DNA of 64,000 nt from positions 5,583,966-5,647,965 of the forward strand of contig NZ_KK853997.1 of the NCBI RefSeq assembly GCF_000696185.1. The letters run 5' to 3'. The position numbers were made by a program, and so were the translations under genes. The stretch comes from Kitasatospora cheerisanensis KCTC 2395. GTDB taxonomy: Bacteria > Actinomycetota > Actinomycetes > Streptomycetales > Streptomycetaceae. The notes under the pieces are model-generated. The model was not told the origin of the DNA, did not search any database, and was given only the letters and a program-made list of their open reading frames with translations. Position 1 is the stretch's first letter; each line of letters begins with the position of its first letter. Positions 28,080 through 36,647 of this stretch are shown here, piece after piece.

Positions 28080-29642
28080 ATGAAGTTTGAGGTTCTATCC
28101 CAGCGCCGTTTCCCATCGGAGTCGGGGCCTCGCCGCCTTTTCCTTGTGCCAGACGGCTGGAATGACTATGGCTTTGTTGCTACATACGACCTATGGTTTC
28201 GTGATGGGCAGGGGAATCTCAATGCTCTTGGTCAGGTGAAAATCGGTCGGCGTGGATTGACTACTAGTGAGCGCCCAATTCGGCCTGGGTCATTTCAAGA
28301 AATCGACCGAGAATGTTTCTCCCTAGGGCAAGATGACTCCTACTATGAGGAGATTCAGTCCCTAGGTGACACCGTCCGCGTTTCGATCCTCAAGGGCCTT
28401 CGTGATATTGCATTTGATCCCGAGATCTTTGAGATTGCAATCAACGAGCGCGTGACGCTCGACTCCCTGCTTCGGTCGGTCGCTCGGCCAACTGTAGAAA
28501 ATCAGTTTCGGAGGATCGCTGGCGGCGGATCCAGATTGACGGACTACCGCTTTCGGTACACGCCGCCACTGCTGGAGGATTCAACCGAGGGGCACCCTAG
28601 CAAGTCTCTCGAATTTGAGGTCAAAGTTGGCGCAACTCCGCCGACTAACCTGCATGTGTTGATCGGCCGTAACGGGGCCGGCAAGACCACTATCTTGCAG
28701 AATATTGCATTCTCGCTGATTCATGCTCCGGGGCCGACTGCATGGGGAAGCACCGAGATGGTTAATTCGAGTGCTTCGACTTTTACTAACTGCATTACTG
28801 TCTCATTCAGTGCCTTTGATACGTTTGACTTGCCCCTTGATGCCGAGTCTGACGATGACTTCATTGGCCGTTCCTTCATTGGACTGCACTCCTTGGATGG
28901 CCAGGCGGCCGAACGTTCGCGGCATCTTGGCACACAGCTGTCAGAGGATTTTGGCCGTTGTATCGTCAGGATTGTCGAATCCGGCCGAGTGGCGCGCTGG
29001 CTGCGAGCTGTTCAGCTGCTGCGAAGCGACCCTCATTTCGAGCGAATTCAAGCATCCTCTCTTCTTGAGCCATGGATTGATCAGGGTGGCGAGTATGCCG
29101 ACAATGAGGAATTGGAAAGTCTCCGCGAGGAATCTGTTGCCCTCTTTGGTGATTTGAGCGCAGGCCACAAGATCGTTTTGCTCACTCTGAGTCGACTCAT
29201 TGAGACCGTGGCAGAGGGTTCTATTGTTCTGCTCGACGAGCCAGAGACGCATCTCCATCCACCACTCCTGGCAGCCTTCATTCGTGCTTTGTCCGATCTG
29301 CTGATCAATCGCAATGGCGTTGCGGTCATTGCGACACACTCGCCGGTCGTATTGCAAGAGGTGCCCAAGCTCTGTGTCTGGAAAATCACTGGCTGGGATG
29401 ACTTCAGGGCCCCCGAACGGCCCACTATCGAGACGTTCGGCGAGAACGTGGGAATCTTGACGCACGAAGTATTCGGCTTGGAGGTAATGGAATCAGGGTT
29501 CCACCACGAGCTGCGGAAGGCTGTCGCGCGGCTCGGTAGCTACAGGGCAGTAGTCGATCACTTTGACGGGCAGCTGGGAAGCGAAGCTAAGGGCCTTGTC
29601 CGTGTGCTTCTGGCCACGACATCGCGTGAGGGGCGGCCCTGA
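28080..29642 (+). CDS. AAA/ABC-type ATPase, Septu PtuA-like
   Basis: A 520-residue ATPase. Residues 1-~185 form an N-terminal domain I do not recognise. Walker A is GRNGAGKT at 196-203; an ABC-like signature (DLSAGHK) is at 358-364; Walker B (IVLLDEPETHLHP) has D386-E387; a switch histidine is in ATHSP. This is the SMC/OLD-like ATPase type found as PtuA in Septu systems, where the ATPase senses infection and controls a nuclease. The stop overlaps the HNH gene by one base (TGATG), so the two are translationally coupled. G+C is about 53% and codon use is unlike the host. The long N-terminal domain is unusual for PtuA, whose Walker A usually lies near the start. A related ATPase-nuclease family is possible. 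Confidence 0.72.
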   Translation: MKFEVLSQRRFPSESGPRRLFLVPDGWNDYGFVATYDLWFRDGQGNLNALGQVKIGRRGLTTSERPIRPGSFQEIDRECFSLGQDDSYYEEIQSLGDTVRVSILKGLRDIAFDPEIFEIAINERVTLDSLLRSVARPTVENQFRRIAGGGSRLTDYRFRYTPPLLEDSTEGHPSKSLEFEVKVGATPPTNLHVLIGRNGAGKTTILQNIAFSLIHAPGPTAWGSTEMVNSSASTFTNCITVSFSAFDTFDLPLDAESDDDFIGRSFIGLHSLDGQAAERSRHLGTQLSEDFGRCIVRIVESGRVARWLRAVQLLRSDPHFERIQASSLLEPWIDQGGEYADNEELESLREESVALFGDLSAGHKIVLLTLSRLIETVAEGSIVLLDEPETHLHPPLLAAFIRALSDLLINRNGVAVIATHSPVVLQEVPKLCVWKITGWDDFRAPERPTIETFGENVGILTHEVFGLEVMESGFHHELRKAVARLGSYRAVVDHFDGQLGSEAKGLVRVLLATTSREGRP

Positions 29643-30529
29643 TGTGGCCCCTTGATCCTCCTTCCGTTACGGCCGATGAAAGCTATCTGGCATGTTCGAG
29701 AAGCATTCAAGATAGGCGTGAAAAGCCTGGAAAGCCGGCGAGGCCGTATCGGAGACTGCTGGCAGCTGCTGCGCCGGACATTAGTGCGGCCTCGCAGAGA
29801 TTCGAAAAGGCAGCCGCTGAAGGTTCCCTGCTCGGTCTCAAGGCGGAGGATTTCAGGGTTCCTGGATTCGGTGACGACGAGGCCCACAGGGTCATCTATG
29901 CCCGAGGCATGGTTAAAAACAAGGCTGGGCGCCAAATCTACGACGCACTGATGGCTGCCCCAGCTCACGAGCGCTGCCCATTTTGCGGGCACGGGATTGT
30001 TCGAGAGCTGGATCACCACTTGCCAAAGTCGAGCTATCCGGCGCTGTGTGTGACCCCCCTAAATCTGGTCCCAGCCTGCAAGGACTGCAATGATCTTAAG
30101 GGAAGCTTCGTGCCGAACTCTCCGGAGTCGGTACTAATTCATCCCTACTATGACCGTATCGACGATGACCCATGGCTAAGTGCCAAAGTAGTGCATACGG
30201 CAGAACCCACACTCGACTTCTTTGTCGATCCGCCGGATACGTGGGATCAGATTACTGTCAGCCGGGTGAAGCACCACTTTGATCTGTTTGAGCTGGGGCG
30301 GACTTTCGGAACTCAGGCGAACAGGTTGGTCAGCAATATCCAGTATGGGGTTGAGAAACTCCTGCGTGCCGTGGGCTCGGATGCTGTGCGTGAATATCTT
30401 CAGGAGGAAGCCGAAACTCGCTTCAAGTCGCAGCTCAACGGCTGGGAGGGCGTAACTTTCTTGACTCTCTCTGAGGACGATTGGTTCTGCGAGGGGAATT
30501 TCATAGGAAATTCAGGGTCAACTGGATGA
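29642..30529 (+). CDS. HNH endonuclease, Septu PtuB-like
   Basis: A 295-residue nuclease, overlapping the ATPase gene by one base. The N-terminal ~110 residues are charged and helical. The HNH core spans residues ~112-155: CPFC (C112-C115), ELDHHLPKS (catalytic His in DHH), NLVPACKDCNDLKG (C146-C149, zinc, and final Asn). The last position of the motif is Asn rather than His (H-N-N type, still common in active HNH enzymes). A ~140-residue C-terminal region follows and may contact the ATPase. PtuB nucleases degrade nucleic acid once released or activated by PtuA. G+C content matches the ATPase gene, so both were acquired together. The identification as Septu rests on gene pairing, not on a search. 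Confidence 0.72.
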   Translation: MWPLDPPSVTADESYLACSRSIQDRREKPGKPARPYRRLLAAAAPDISAASQRFEKAAAEGSLLGLKAEDFRVPGFGDDEAHRVIYARGMVKNKAGRQIYDALMAAPAHERCPFCGHGIVRELDHHLPKSSYPALCVTPLNLVPACKDCNDLKGSFVPNSPESVLIHPYYDRIDDDPWLSAKVVHTAEPTLDFFVDPPDTWDQITVSRVKHHFDLFELGRTFGTQANRLVSNIQYGVEKLLRAVGSDAVREYLQEEAETRFKSQLNGWEGVTFLTLSEDDWFCEGNFIGNSGSTG

Positions 30530-30621
30530 AGAAACCAGTTGGTCGCCCGAGAGTACGGTCAAGGAAGTTTGTGGGCAGAGCTATGACAGTAGTCGATTTT
30601 GGTTTTTGCGGCGAGTGTGAC

Positions 30622-31062
30622 CTATTGACTGTCGATCTTCGATTGAGTCCGCCTTAGGGGGATCACATTTCCCATTGTCTGATCATCCTTGGATCCTGCT
30701 GCCATCTTGGCTTTCGAGATGAGGACTGCTGCAGCTAGGACCGTCTGGTCCGCGACCCACTGGGCTTCTTCTGCGGCCACCCTGGCGTCTTTAAGGGATT
30801 GCCGGAGCGCGGCGTTTTCCCTGCGGAGCCGCTTTTCGCTTTCCGGCATTTGCCGGGTCTCTGTGCGGACGCGTTCGTTGAAGAGTTCGCGGAGATCTGC
30901 GTGGCGCTTGTAGAGGGCCATGCGGTGGACATCAGCTTCGACGGCCAGGCCCTCGACGGTGAGGCTGCCGCTGGAGCGGGTCGGGGCGCCGGCCAACAGG
31001 CGGTCGATGGCTTCCTTGATCCGTTCGCGTTCGGCGGCGTGGGCGGTCTGGTCGGGGTTCAT
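30622..31062 (-). CDS. Small TnpC/DUF6262-like transposition accessory protein
   Basis: A 146-residue protein. The N-terminal half contains a predicted HTH (SSGSLTVEGLAVEADVHRMALYKRHADLRELFNERV, residues ~29-65), and the middle (ESEKRLRRENAALRQSLKDARVAAEEAQ, ~75-105) looks like a coiled coil. This is the size and layout of the third gene (tnpC) of Tn554-type elements and of DUF6262 proteins found beside tyrosine recombinases. The ATG at 31062 overlaps the preceding stop (ATGA), the last of the three couplings in the operon. In Tn554, TnpC influences orientation or efficiency of insertion; here the role is inferred. G+C falls towards the 3' end, next to the cargo. Confidence 0.65.
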   Translation of the reverse strand: MNPDQTAHAAERERIKEAIDRLLAGAPTRSSGSLTVEGLAVEADVHRMALYKRHADLRELFNERVRTETRQMPESEKRLRRENAALRQSLKDARVAAEEAQWVADQTVLAAAVLISKAKMAAGSKDDQTMGNVIPLRRTQSKIDSQ

Positions 31063-33278
31063 CCGAGGATCTCCTGGGCGGTTCGTGCGGTGGCGTCGTG
31101 GGTGTCGGCAACGCCGCGCCACTTCGCGGCGGCGGCGTGCAGGGCCTTGGCCATCGGCCCGGGGACGTACGCGGCGCGTTGTTCGAGGCGGTCGGCGTGG
31201 GCTCGGGCAGCCTGGGCGTGAGCGTCGGTGCGGACCGCGTTGCCGCAGCCGGTCTGGCAGGCGAACGGCAGCGGGGCGATGGCGCCCGCGTCCGGCCCGC
31301 ACAACGCGTTGTCCTCTTTGAACGCGCAGATCAGGAAGCTGTCGGGGTTGTCGTAGAGCAGGTGGCCGCGCATCTGGTTCAGCTGCCGGGTGGCGCGGGC
31401 GGTCAGCAGAGCGCCTTCGAAGCGCGGGGTGTCGGCGGCGTCGATCAGGGCCCGGCCGGCGGCCGGGCCGGAGATCCGCTCGCCGGCGGCCGCGGCGTCG
31501 CGCAGGTTCGCGGCCGTGTCCGCGGTGGCCAGGACCGTCTCCACGTCCAGGACACTGTGCATGCCGCGCCGTCCCCGGGCGCCGTAGCCAGCGGAGGTGC
31601 GGGCGTCGAGGAAGGCCCGCATGTGCCCGTACTGGATCGCCAGGGCCACCAGGCCGCCCGGGCGCCGGGCGACGTGCCAGGCAAGCGTGCGCCGCCAGCG
31701 GCTGGGGCTGATCGGCCCGTGCGGGTCGGCGGGGACCGTCTGGCCCGGCAGGCCCTGGCCGGCGGCCTCCTGGTTGATCCAGGCCACGAGGTCCTTGATC
31801 CGCTCGGCGAGCGCCGACAGGGTCAGGCTGCCGGGGTTCGTGCGCCGCCGAGTGTCGTGGTGGGTGGAGCTAAGCAGGAGCTCGCCAGGAGGAACCATGC
31901 GTTCAAGGACGCGGATGGCGTTGACCACCGGGGTGATCGCCACCCAGGGGACGGTGCGGATCTCGCCCTTGCTGATGTGGTTTCCGTCGTCGCCCCTGAC
32001 GGACTTGTAGTGCCGGCCGGTGATCAGATGGGGTTCCTCGGCGTCCACGTCAGCCTCGCCGGTGTCCGGGTTCTCGGCGTCCGTGGGGTTGCTGACCTCG
32101 CTGTTGATGAGGTGGCGGTTGGCGCCGTCGGAGCCCGGGGAGGGGTCGGGGCAGCACCCGGAGCGCAACGCTTGCACCTCCTGGGGGCGCATGCCCGTCA
32201 GATACATGATGATCACGGCGGCGGCTGTGCCCAGATGGCGCCACAGGTCTTCGGCCTCGCCGAAGTCGATACGGGTCCGCCAGGGCCGCCCCTCGATGAG
32301 ACCGGTGACCGGCGTGGTCAGCGGGCATGGGCCGGGCCGCTGGGCTGCGACGCTGACCAGGTCGTACCTGATGAAGGCCCAGTGGACCTGCTTGAGGCTG
32401 GCGCCGGTGAGGTCGGCGATGTAGAGGCGAGCCGCACCGGTCTGACCGCGGGTCGTGGCGGTTGGCAGCGGGGCGGCATCGGCCAGCAGTTTCTGCACGT
32501 AGGTGTGGAGGGCGGCGTGGCCTTCGGGGGTGGCGGGGTTCGAGTGTGCCCGGCTGGCTATGCGGGTGCGTTCGTCCCAGGCGGCGAGGATGTCGTCGGC
32601 GAGGTCCTCGACGAGGCGGATCGCCCACACCAGCAGCGGGCCGACCACACTCGGGGCCAGCGGTTCGGTGGTGTTCTCCCGGCCGCCTTCCTGTTTCTCC
32701 TCGGGCAGGTAGTCGTCGACGCCTTCGATGTCCCACGGCGGCCGGAGGATTCCTGTGGGCAGTGCGGTGAGCTGGTCGAACTCCCACAGTTCCGACAGGA
32801 GGGAGAGGTAGTTCTCCATCGTGCGGCGGCTGACTCCCCTCGACCGGAGGGTGTCGGTGAAGGGCCGCCAGTGCACGCCGGTGACGTCGGCGAGCGTGTG
32901 CACCCCTTGCCGGTGCAGCCAGCGGGCCCAGGTCATCCACATCCAGATCCGCGCGCTCGCGTTGCTGTAGGTGGAGAGAGTGCCCCGTTTACCCGCCTGC
33001 TGGACCATGGTCGGGCGGCGCTCGCCGTTCAGCATGGTCCATGCCAGGGTCGTCAACTCCTTCCGCAGCGGTGCGGGGCAGTTCTTCCAGTGGATCCGGG
33101 TGAGGACCTGTCCGGGCCGGTCAATGAGCGGCCCGAGCGACCAGATGTCATCGCGGACGCGGTTGTTGGCGTGGGTGTTGCCGGCGCTGATCCGGTGCGG
33201 CAGGACGACCAAGTCGTCGGGGAGCGGGGCGCGCAGGATGTACGGGTCGTCGGCGGGGACGAGATCGGGGCTGGTCAC
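31059..33278 (-). CDS. Large tyrosine-recombinase-like protein (TnpB-like)
   Basis: A 739-residue protein. A SAM-like N-terminal core-binding region (YLSLLSELWEFDQL near residue 165) is followed by a catalytic-type domain: MYLTGMRPQEVQALR (catalytic Arg, ~370), SRWRRTLAWHVARRPGGLVALAIQYGH (box II arginine and the GH motif), and a candidate nucleophile Tyr in ARTSAGYGARG. The C-terminus has cysteine groups (FLICAF...NALCGP...FACQTGC) that may bind zinc, as in Tn554 TnpB-like proteins. It is longer than usual site-specific integrases. It is translationally coupled to the genes before and after it by ATGA overlaps. It probably works with the 530-residue recombinase in strand exchange; whether it is catalytic is unknown. 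Confidence 0.7.
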   Translation of the reverse strand: MTSPDLVPADDPYILRAPLPDDLVVLPHRISAGNTHANNRVRDDIWSLGPLIDRPGQVLTRIHWKNCPAPLRKELTTLAWTMLNGERRPTMVQQAGKRGTLSTYSNASARIWMWMTWARWLHRQGVHTLADVTGVHWRPFTDTLRSRGVSRRTMENYLSLLSELWEFDQLTALPTGILRPPWDIEGVDDYLPEEKQEGGRENTTEPLAPSVVGPLLVWAIRLVEDLADDILAAWDERTRIASRAHSNPATPEGHAALHTYVQKLLADAAPLPTATTRGQTGAARLYIADLTGASLKQVHWAFIRYDLVSVAAQRPGPCPLTTPVTGLIEGRPWRTRIDFGEAEDLWRHLGTAAAVIIMYLTGMRPQEVQALRSGCCPDPSPGSDGANRHLINSEVSNPTDAENPDTGEADVDAEEPHLITGRHYKSVRGDDGNHISKGEIRTVPWVAITPVVNAIRVLERMVPPGELLLSSTHHDTRRRTNPGSLTLSALAERIKDLVAWINQEAAGQGLPGQTVPADPHGPISPSRWRRTLAWHVARRPGGLVALAIQYGHMRAFLDARTSAGYGARGRRGMHSVLDVETVLATADTAANLRDAAAAGERISGPAAGRALIDAADTPRFEGALLTARATRQLNQMRGHLLYDNPDSFLICAFKEDNALCGPDAGAIAPLPFACQTGCGNAVRTDAHAQAARAHADRLEQRAAYVPGPMAKALHAAAAKWRGVADTHDATARTAQEILG

Positions 33279-35008
33279 CGGTCCAGTTCTCCCTTCAGGA
33301 GGAGGTCGACGATCATGTGGTCGCGTTCGGTCGCGCGTTGGCCGGCGTGGTCGAAGGTGCTCTCACCGACCCGTTCTCGCAGGTTCTCCAGCCGGTGCAT
33401 GAACTCCTCCCACCGGGTGGCCCAGTGGTGACCGGGCAAGACGCCCCGCAGGGAGAGCAGCTGCTGGTGCAGGACGGCCAGGCGGGAATGGTGGCCGGTG
33501 TGGACACGGGAGTTCTCGCAGCCCAGGCAGGCCAGGAAACCGGCTCCGCAGCCGCCGTCGGGCGCGGGCCAGGGGCTGGTCTTCTCATCCGCGCAGTCGG
33601 CGGAGACGGTCTCCTGGTGGGCGAAGTCCGGCTGGTTTGCGAGGTGCCCCTTGAAGGTGAGGTCGCGTGCCTGCTGAAGGGCCTCCAAGGCGCCGGCGGC
33701 GATGACCGTCCTGGACCGCTTCTGCACGCGCTGGTCCGGCAGGACGTAGACGCTCTCGTGCGTTCTCTGCTTGTGCTGAAGCGGCCGGCCGTCCTCGACG
33801 ACCGTGGTGCGGCGAAGCGGTTGGAACGGTGATCTCGCCAGCCCGTGTCGCTTGCGCCACGCGTGCGCGCCGTAGTTGGTGATGCCGAAACCGATGGGGC
33901 CCACCGGCTGGGAGCGGTCGTGGTCGTTGTGGTTCCTGCCCAGGTGGGTCATTCGGTAGGTCATGAGCAGGTCGGTGCCGGGAGCGAGGCGGGTGACCAG
34001 GGCACGGGCGTGGGCGGTGGCCTCCAGTGCCTGTGTGATCAGGCGCCCGTCCGAGCCGGCCCCCGAGTCGGTGATGTTCTCGGTGTCCCACCAGCGTCCC
34101 TCCCTGGCGCGGTGCTTCTCGACCTGGACCTGGTAGGTGATCACGCCGCTCTCCCCGGCCGACGGCGTCCGCACCGGTACCGGCACGCGGTGGTACATCG
34201 ACAGGTTCCAACCCCACTGATCGGTCATCAGCACCGCCAGCGCGATGATCTCGGACCGGGTCGGAAACAGCCGGCCCCACGTCCGCAGCGGATGGGCCCC
34301 GCCCAGCAACCGCCCGTTGGTCACTGTGGCCGCGCTGTTCGGCAAGACGGTGCGGGGCACATCGCCGGTGGCGGCGAGATGGTCCAGGACCCGGCCTATC
34401 TTCCAGTCGCGGCTGCCCTCGGCCAGTTCTCCGCGGCGATAGCGCTCCAGGTGGGCCGTGTTCTCGCGGATCCGCAGCAATCCGGCCCGGAATTCGGCGC
34501 GCGCGGCGTTCTTGAACTGCTCGTGCTCGTCATCCTCCAGTGACGTGCGGGTCGACGGCGCCCTGCGGACCGGCCGGGCCAGCACTTCGGCCACCGGTCC
34601 ACCGGCCAGCCTCGGATCGCGCCCCAGCAAACGCCGAAGGTTCGCGAGGTCAATGCGGGTGCCGGCGGCCTGGAGGAAGTTCCGCCGCAGGAGATCGACC
34701 GTCGGTGCGGACAGCTCGTCCAGGTCCTGAGCCGGATGCTCCTGAGCTTCGAGGAACGTGGCGAACATGGTCAGCGAATTCCAGTAACTGTTCGCGCTGG
34801 CATGGGAGTTCCAGCCAGCGGACTGGCCAGCGTACACAGTCGCCAGGGACAGCTGCATCGGGCGCGGGACCTTGAGATCCGCGAAGTCGAACACCTTCCC
34901 CAGGCCCCGGTTGTTGACCACGGTGACCCGCAGGCCCGTCGGGTCAGTGCGGGGTGCGGCCTGGAAGTCCGCCGGCGGGGGTACCGCCTTGTGGCCGCGC
35001 GGGCTCAT
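33275..35008 (-). CDS. Second transposition-module protein, divergent recombinase-associated
   Basis: A 577-residue protein between the two recombinase genes, sharing ATGA overlaps with both. I do not see the complete tyrosine-recombinase signature, but the region WGRLFPTRSEIIALAVLMTDQWGW to GAHAWRKRHGLARS occupies the equivalent place and could be a divergent catalytic fold. A C-terminal cysteine/histidine cluster (GGCGAGFLACLGCENSRVHTGHHSRLAVLHQQL, residues ~490-520) suggests a zinc-stabilised domain, like that in the neighbouring protein. With its neighbours it makes a three-recombinase-like set, as in RIT-type trios or Tn554-type modules. Function is inferred from its place in the operon. 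Confidence 0.6.
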   Translation of the reverse strand: MSPRGHKAVPPPADFQAAPRTDPTGLRVTVVNNRGLGKVFDFADLKVPRPMQLSLATVYAGQSAGWNSHASANSYWNSLTMFATFLEAQEHPAQDLDELSAPTVDLLRRNFLQAAGTRIDLANLRRLLGRDPRLAGGPVAEVLARPVRRAPSTRTSLEDDEHEQFKNAARAEFRAGLLRIRENTAHLERYRRGELAEGSRDWKIGRVLDHLAATGDVPRTVLPNSAATVTNGRLLGGAHPLRTWGRLFPTRSEIIALAVLMTDQWGWNLSMYHRVPVPVRTPSAGESGVITYQVQVEKHRAREGRWWDTENITDSGAGSDGRLITQALEATAHARALVTRLAPGTDLLMTYRMTHLGRNHNDHDRSQPVGPIGFGITNYGAHAWRKRHGLARSPFQPLRRTTVVEDGRPLQHKQRTHESVYVLPDQRVQKRSRTVIAAGALEALQQARDLTFKGHLANQPDFAHQETVSADCADEKTSPWPAPDGGCGAGFLACLGCENSRVHTGHHSRLAVLHQQLLSLRGVLPGHHWATRWEEFMHRLENLRERVGESTFDHAGQRATERDHMIVDLLLKGELDR

Positions 35009-36597
35009 CCCTGCCCCTCCTCGTCGCCGGTCAGCTCGGCGTCACGGCCTGCGGACATCGGGTGGGGGTCCATCAGCGCGTCCAGGTCCTGGATGCCGGA
35101 GGTCTCCCGCGCCAACCGCGCGAACAGGCCCGTCACCCGCGACTCCGCATCCCCCGCCCCGGCAGTCACCTCGTCGTCCTCGTCGAACGCAAGGATCGAC
35201 TCCAGCCGCATGTGCCGCACCGGTGAGAGGTAGTGGTCCTTCGTCGTCTCCACGTCCGAGTGGCCCAACAGCTCCGCGACTAGCCACCACGGATCACCGA
35301 ACAGGTTGGCGAAGTCCCGCCGCTGATCAGGGGTCAGCCCGTACTTCCGCTCCACCAAGTCGTTCAGCACGATCAGCATGAACAAGGCGAAGGAGTGGCG
35401 GGTGCCGTGCGGGATCGCCCAGGGCACGCGGCTGCGGGCCTCGGCCGAGCGAAGATGCCGGGGCGTTTCCTGCTCTCGCGCGGTCAGCAGCTCTTTCTCG
35501 CACCGCAGGTTCGCCAGCCGGAACACGGTGTTCCAGCGGTCGGGCAGCATCGGCAGGCCCTCTTCGGTCAGCCACAGCCACAACGGCTCCGGTCCGTCCG
35601 GTCCCTCCGTGAACAGCCGTTGCCGGTCCCGCCAGTCCAGCCGGGCCAGTTCCGCCCGGCCCGCTGTGCCGTCCCTATCCCCCCACGTGACCTGCGGTCT
35701 CAGGCCGCGCGTCACGTCGTTGACCAACCAAATCCCCGGAAGGCTGTCGTAGCGGCCCTTGAGTTGAGCCTGCCGCACCGCCCAGGCCCGCTCCGTTTCC
35801 TGGTACGCGGTCACCTGCTGCAGCGCGTCCGCCCGGCCGTAGAACACCCGGCTCTTCTTCGAGCGGGTCAGCGCCCACGGGACCGTGCCATGCGAGTACA
35901 AGCCCCGCCGCAACCGCTGCGTCGGCAGTTCGAGCGTCAGCAGCCCACTAATCTCCTGCTTGCGCAACCCCGAACTCAGCCCGAGCTGCACGAATGCGGT
36001 GTTCCGCAGTTCGGTCCGCCCGTCCCAGCCTGGCCGCAGAGTTCCATCGGTCCGATACCCGCGAAGCCCCAGATTTATCCAGTGGCGCCACGTCCGCGGT
36101 GTCAGCCACCGCACGTTCCGATTTCGAGCGTTCGCCGCCCTGTCCTCACGCCGACCGGAATCCACGGGCAGCGGATGAACCTTTCCCCACTTGAACAGCT
36201 TCGTCAGGGCGGCGGTCTCACGGTTCCACTTCGCGCCACCGATCCGTGCCGGGTTCAACGGTGAATCACACCGCCACTCCCGGTATGCGGTTAGGTCAGC
36301 TTCGCTGGCCTGCCACCATGCCACACCCCGATCCCACAGCCAGTCCAGCAGCAAGCGGATATCCGTCGCGTAATCCCCACGAGTTGACCGTTCGAGACCC
36401 CGGAATGCCGGTGACAACACGAACTTCAGCAGATCGGGATCCACCTGGAAATCAGGACGAAGGAACACCGGATCACCCGGCCGCAAGCCAATCCGATCCA
36501 CTGCCGACTTCAGATCCCGAACTCCTAATACTCCATCGCTGGGTATCGGCCCCCACACGTGCCAGTCCCTCACGAACACCACTTGCCACCCCGCCAC
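35005..36597 (-). CDS. Tyrosine recombinase (integrase) of the element
   Basis: A 530-residue tyrosine recombinase with recognisable catalytic residues: LSSGLRKQEISGLL (Arg I), IPHGTRHSFALFM (HxxR), LLGHSDVETTKDHYL (second His and the nucleophile Tyr). The N-terminal core-binding region carries STRGDYATDIRLLLDWLW. The GTG at 36597 is chosen because AAGGAGG lies just upstream; the longer TTG start at 36630 lacks one and would approach the element end. It is the first gene of the four-gene operon and lies closest to the right end, as expected for the enzyme acting there. Catalysis of integration and excision is inferred from family. Confidence 0.88.
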   Translation of the reverse strand: MAGWQVVFVRDWHVWGPIPSDGVLGVRDLKSAVDRIGLRPGDPVFLRPDFQVDPDLLKFVLSPAFRGLERSTRGDYATDIRLLLDWLWDRGVAWWQASEADLTAYREWRCDSPLNPARIGGAKWNRETAALTKLFKWGKVHPLPVDSGRREDRAANARNRNVRWLTPRTWRHWINLGLRGYRTDGTLRPGWDGRTELRNTAFVQLGLSSGLRKQEISGLLTLELPTQRLRRGLYSHGTVPWALTRSKKSRVFYGRADALQQVTAYQETERAWAVRQAQLKGRYDSLPGIWLVNDVTRGLRPQVTWGDRDGTAGRAELARLDWRDRQRLFTEGPDGPEPLWLWLTEEGLPMLPDRWNTVFRLANLRCEKELLTAREQETPRHLRSAEARSRVPWAIPHGTRHSFALFMLIVLNDLVERKYGLTPDQRRDFANLFGDPWWLVAELLGHSDVETTKDHYLSPVRHMRLESILAFDEDDEVTAGAGDAESRVTGLFARLARETSGIQDLDALMDPHPMSAGRDAELTGDEEGQG

Positions 36598-36618
36598 GAC
36601 ACCCCTCCTTGAGCGCTG

Positions 36619-36647
36619 GAACACACCCAAGCATCAGGGAACTTCTA
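36619..36647 (-). repeat. Right end of the element (terminal arm and core)
   Basis: Read on the minus strand this end gives TTCC (36641-36638), 12 bases, then TGTGTTC (36625-36619), mirroring the left end. The six bases CTTCTA (36642-36647) would be the crossover core brought in with the element; host sequence resumes at C36648 as CAGCATCGTC. Confidence 0.7.

Larger units (their letters stand above)
27862..36647. mobile_element. Tn554-like integrative element carrying a Septu-like defence cassette
   Basis: An 8786-base insertion in a DUF4192 gene. Its left part carries a two-gene ATPase/HNH cassette on the plus strand; its right part carries four minus-strand genes (small accessory protein, two large recombinase-type proteins, one clear tyrosine recombinase). 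The ends carry an imperfect inverted repeat (see end features) and there is no target duplication, as known for Tn554-type elements, which use a tyrosine recombinase and a 6-bp crossover. Removing the interval restores the host frame. The cargo is about 53% G+C against about 72% in the chromosome. The family name is an inference from gene order and recombinase type. Confidence 0.85.

Noticed and set aside
27862..36647. Prophage or tRNA-targeted integrative island
   Set aside because: No phage structural, replication or conjugation genes, and no tRNA fragment at either end; only cargo and recombinase genes are present.
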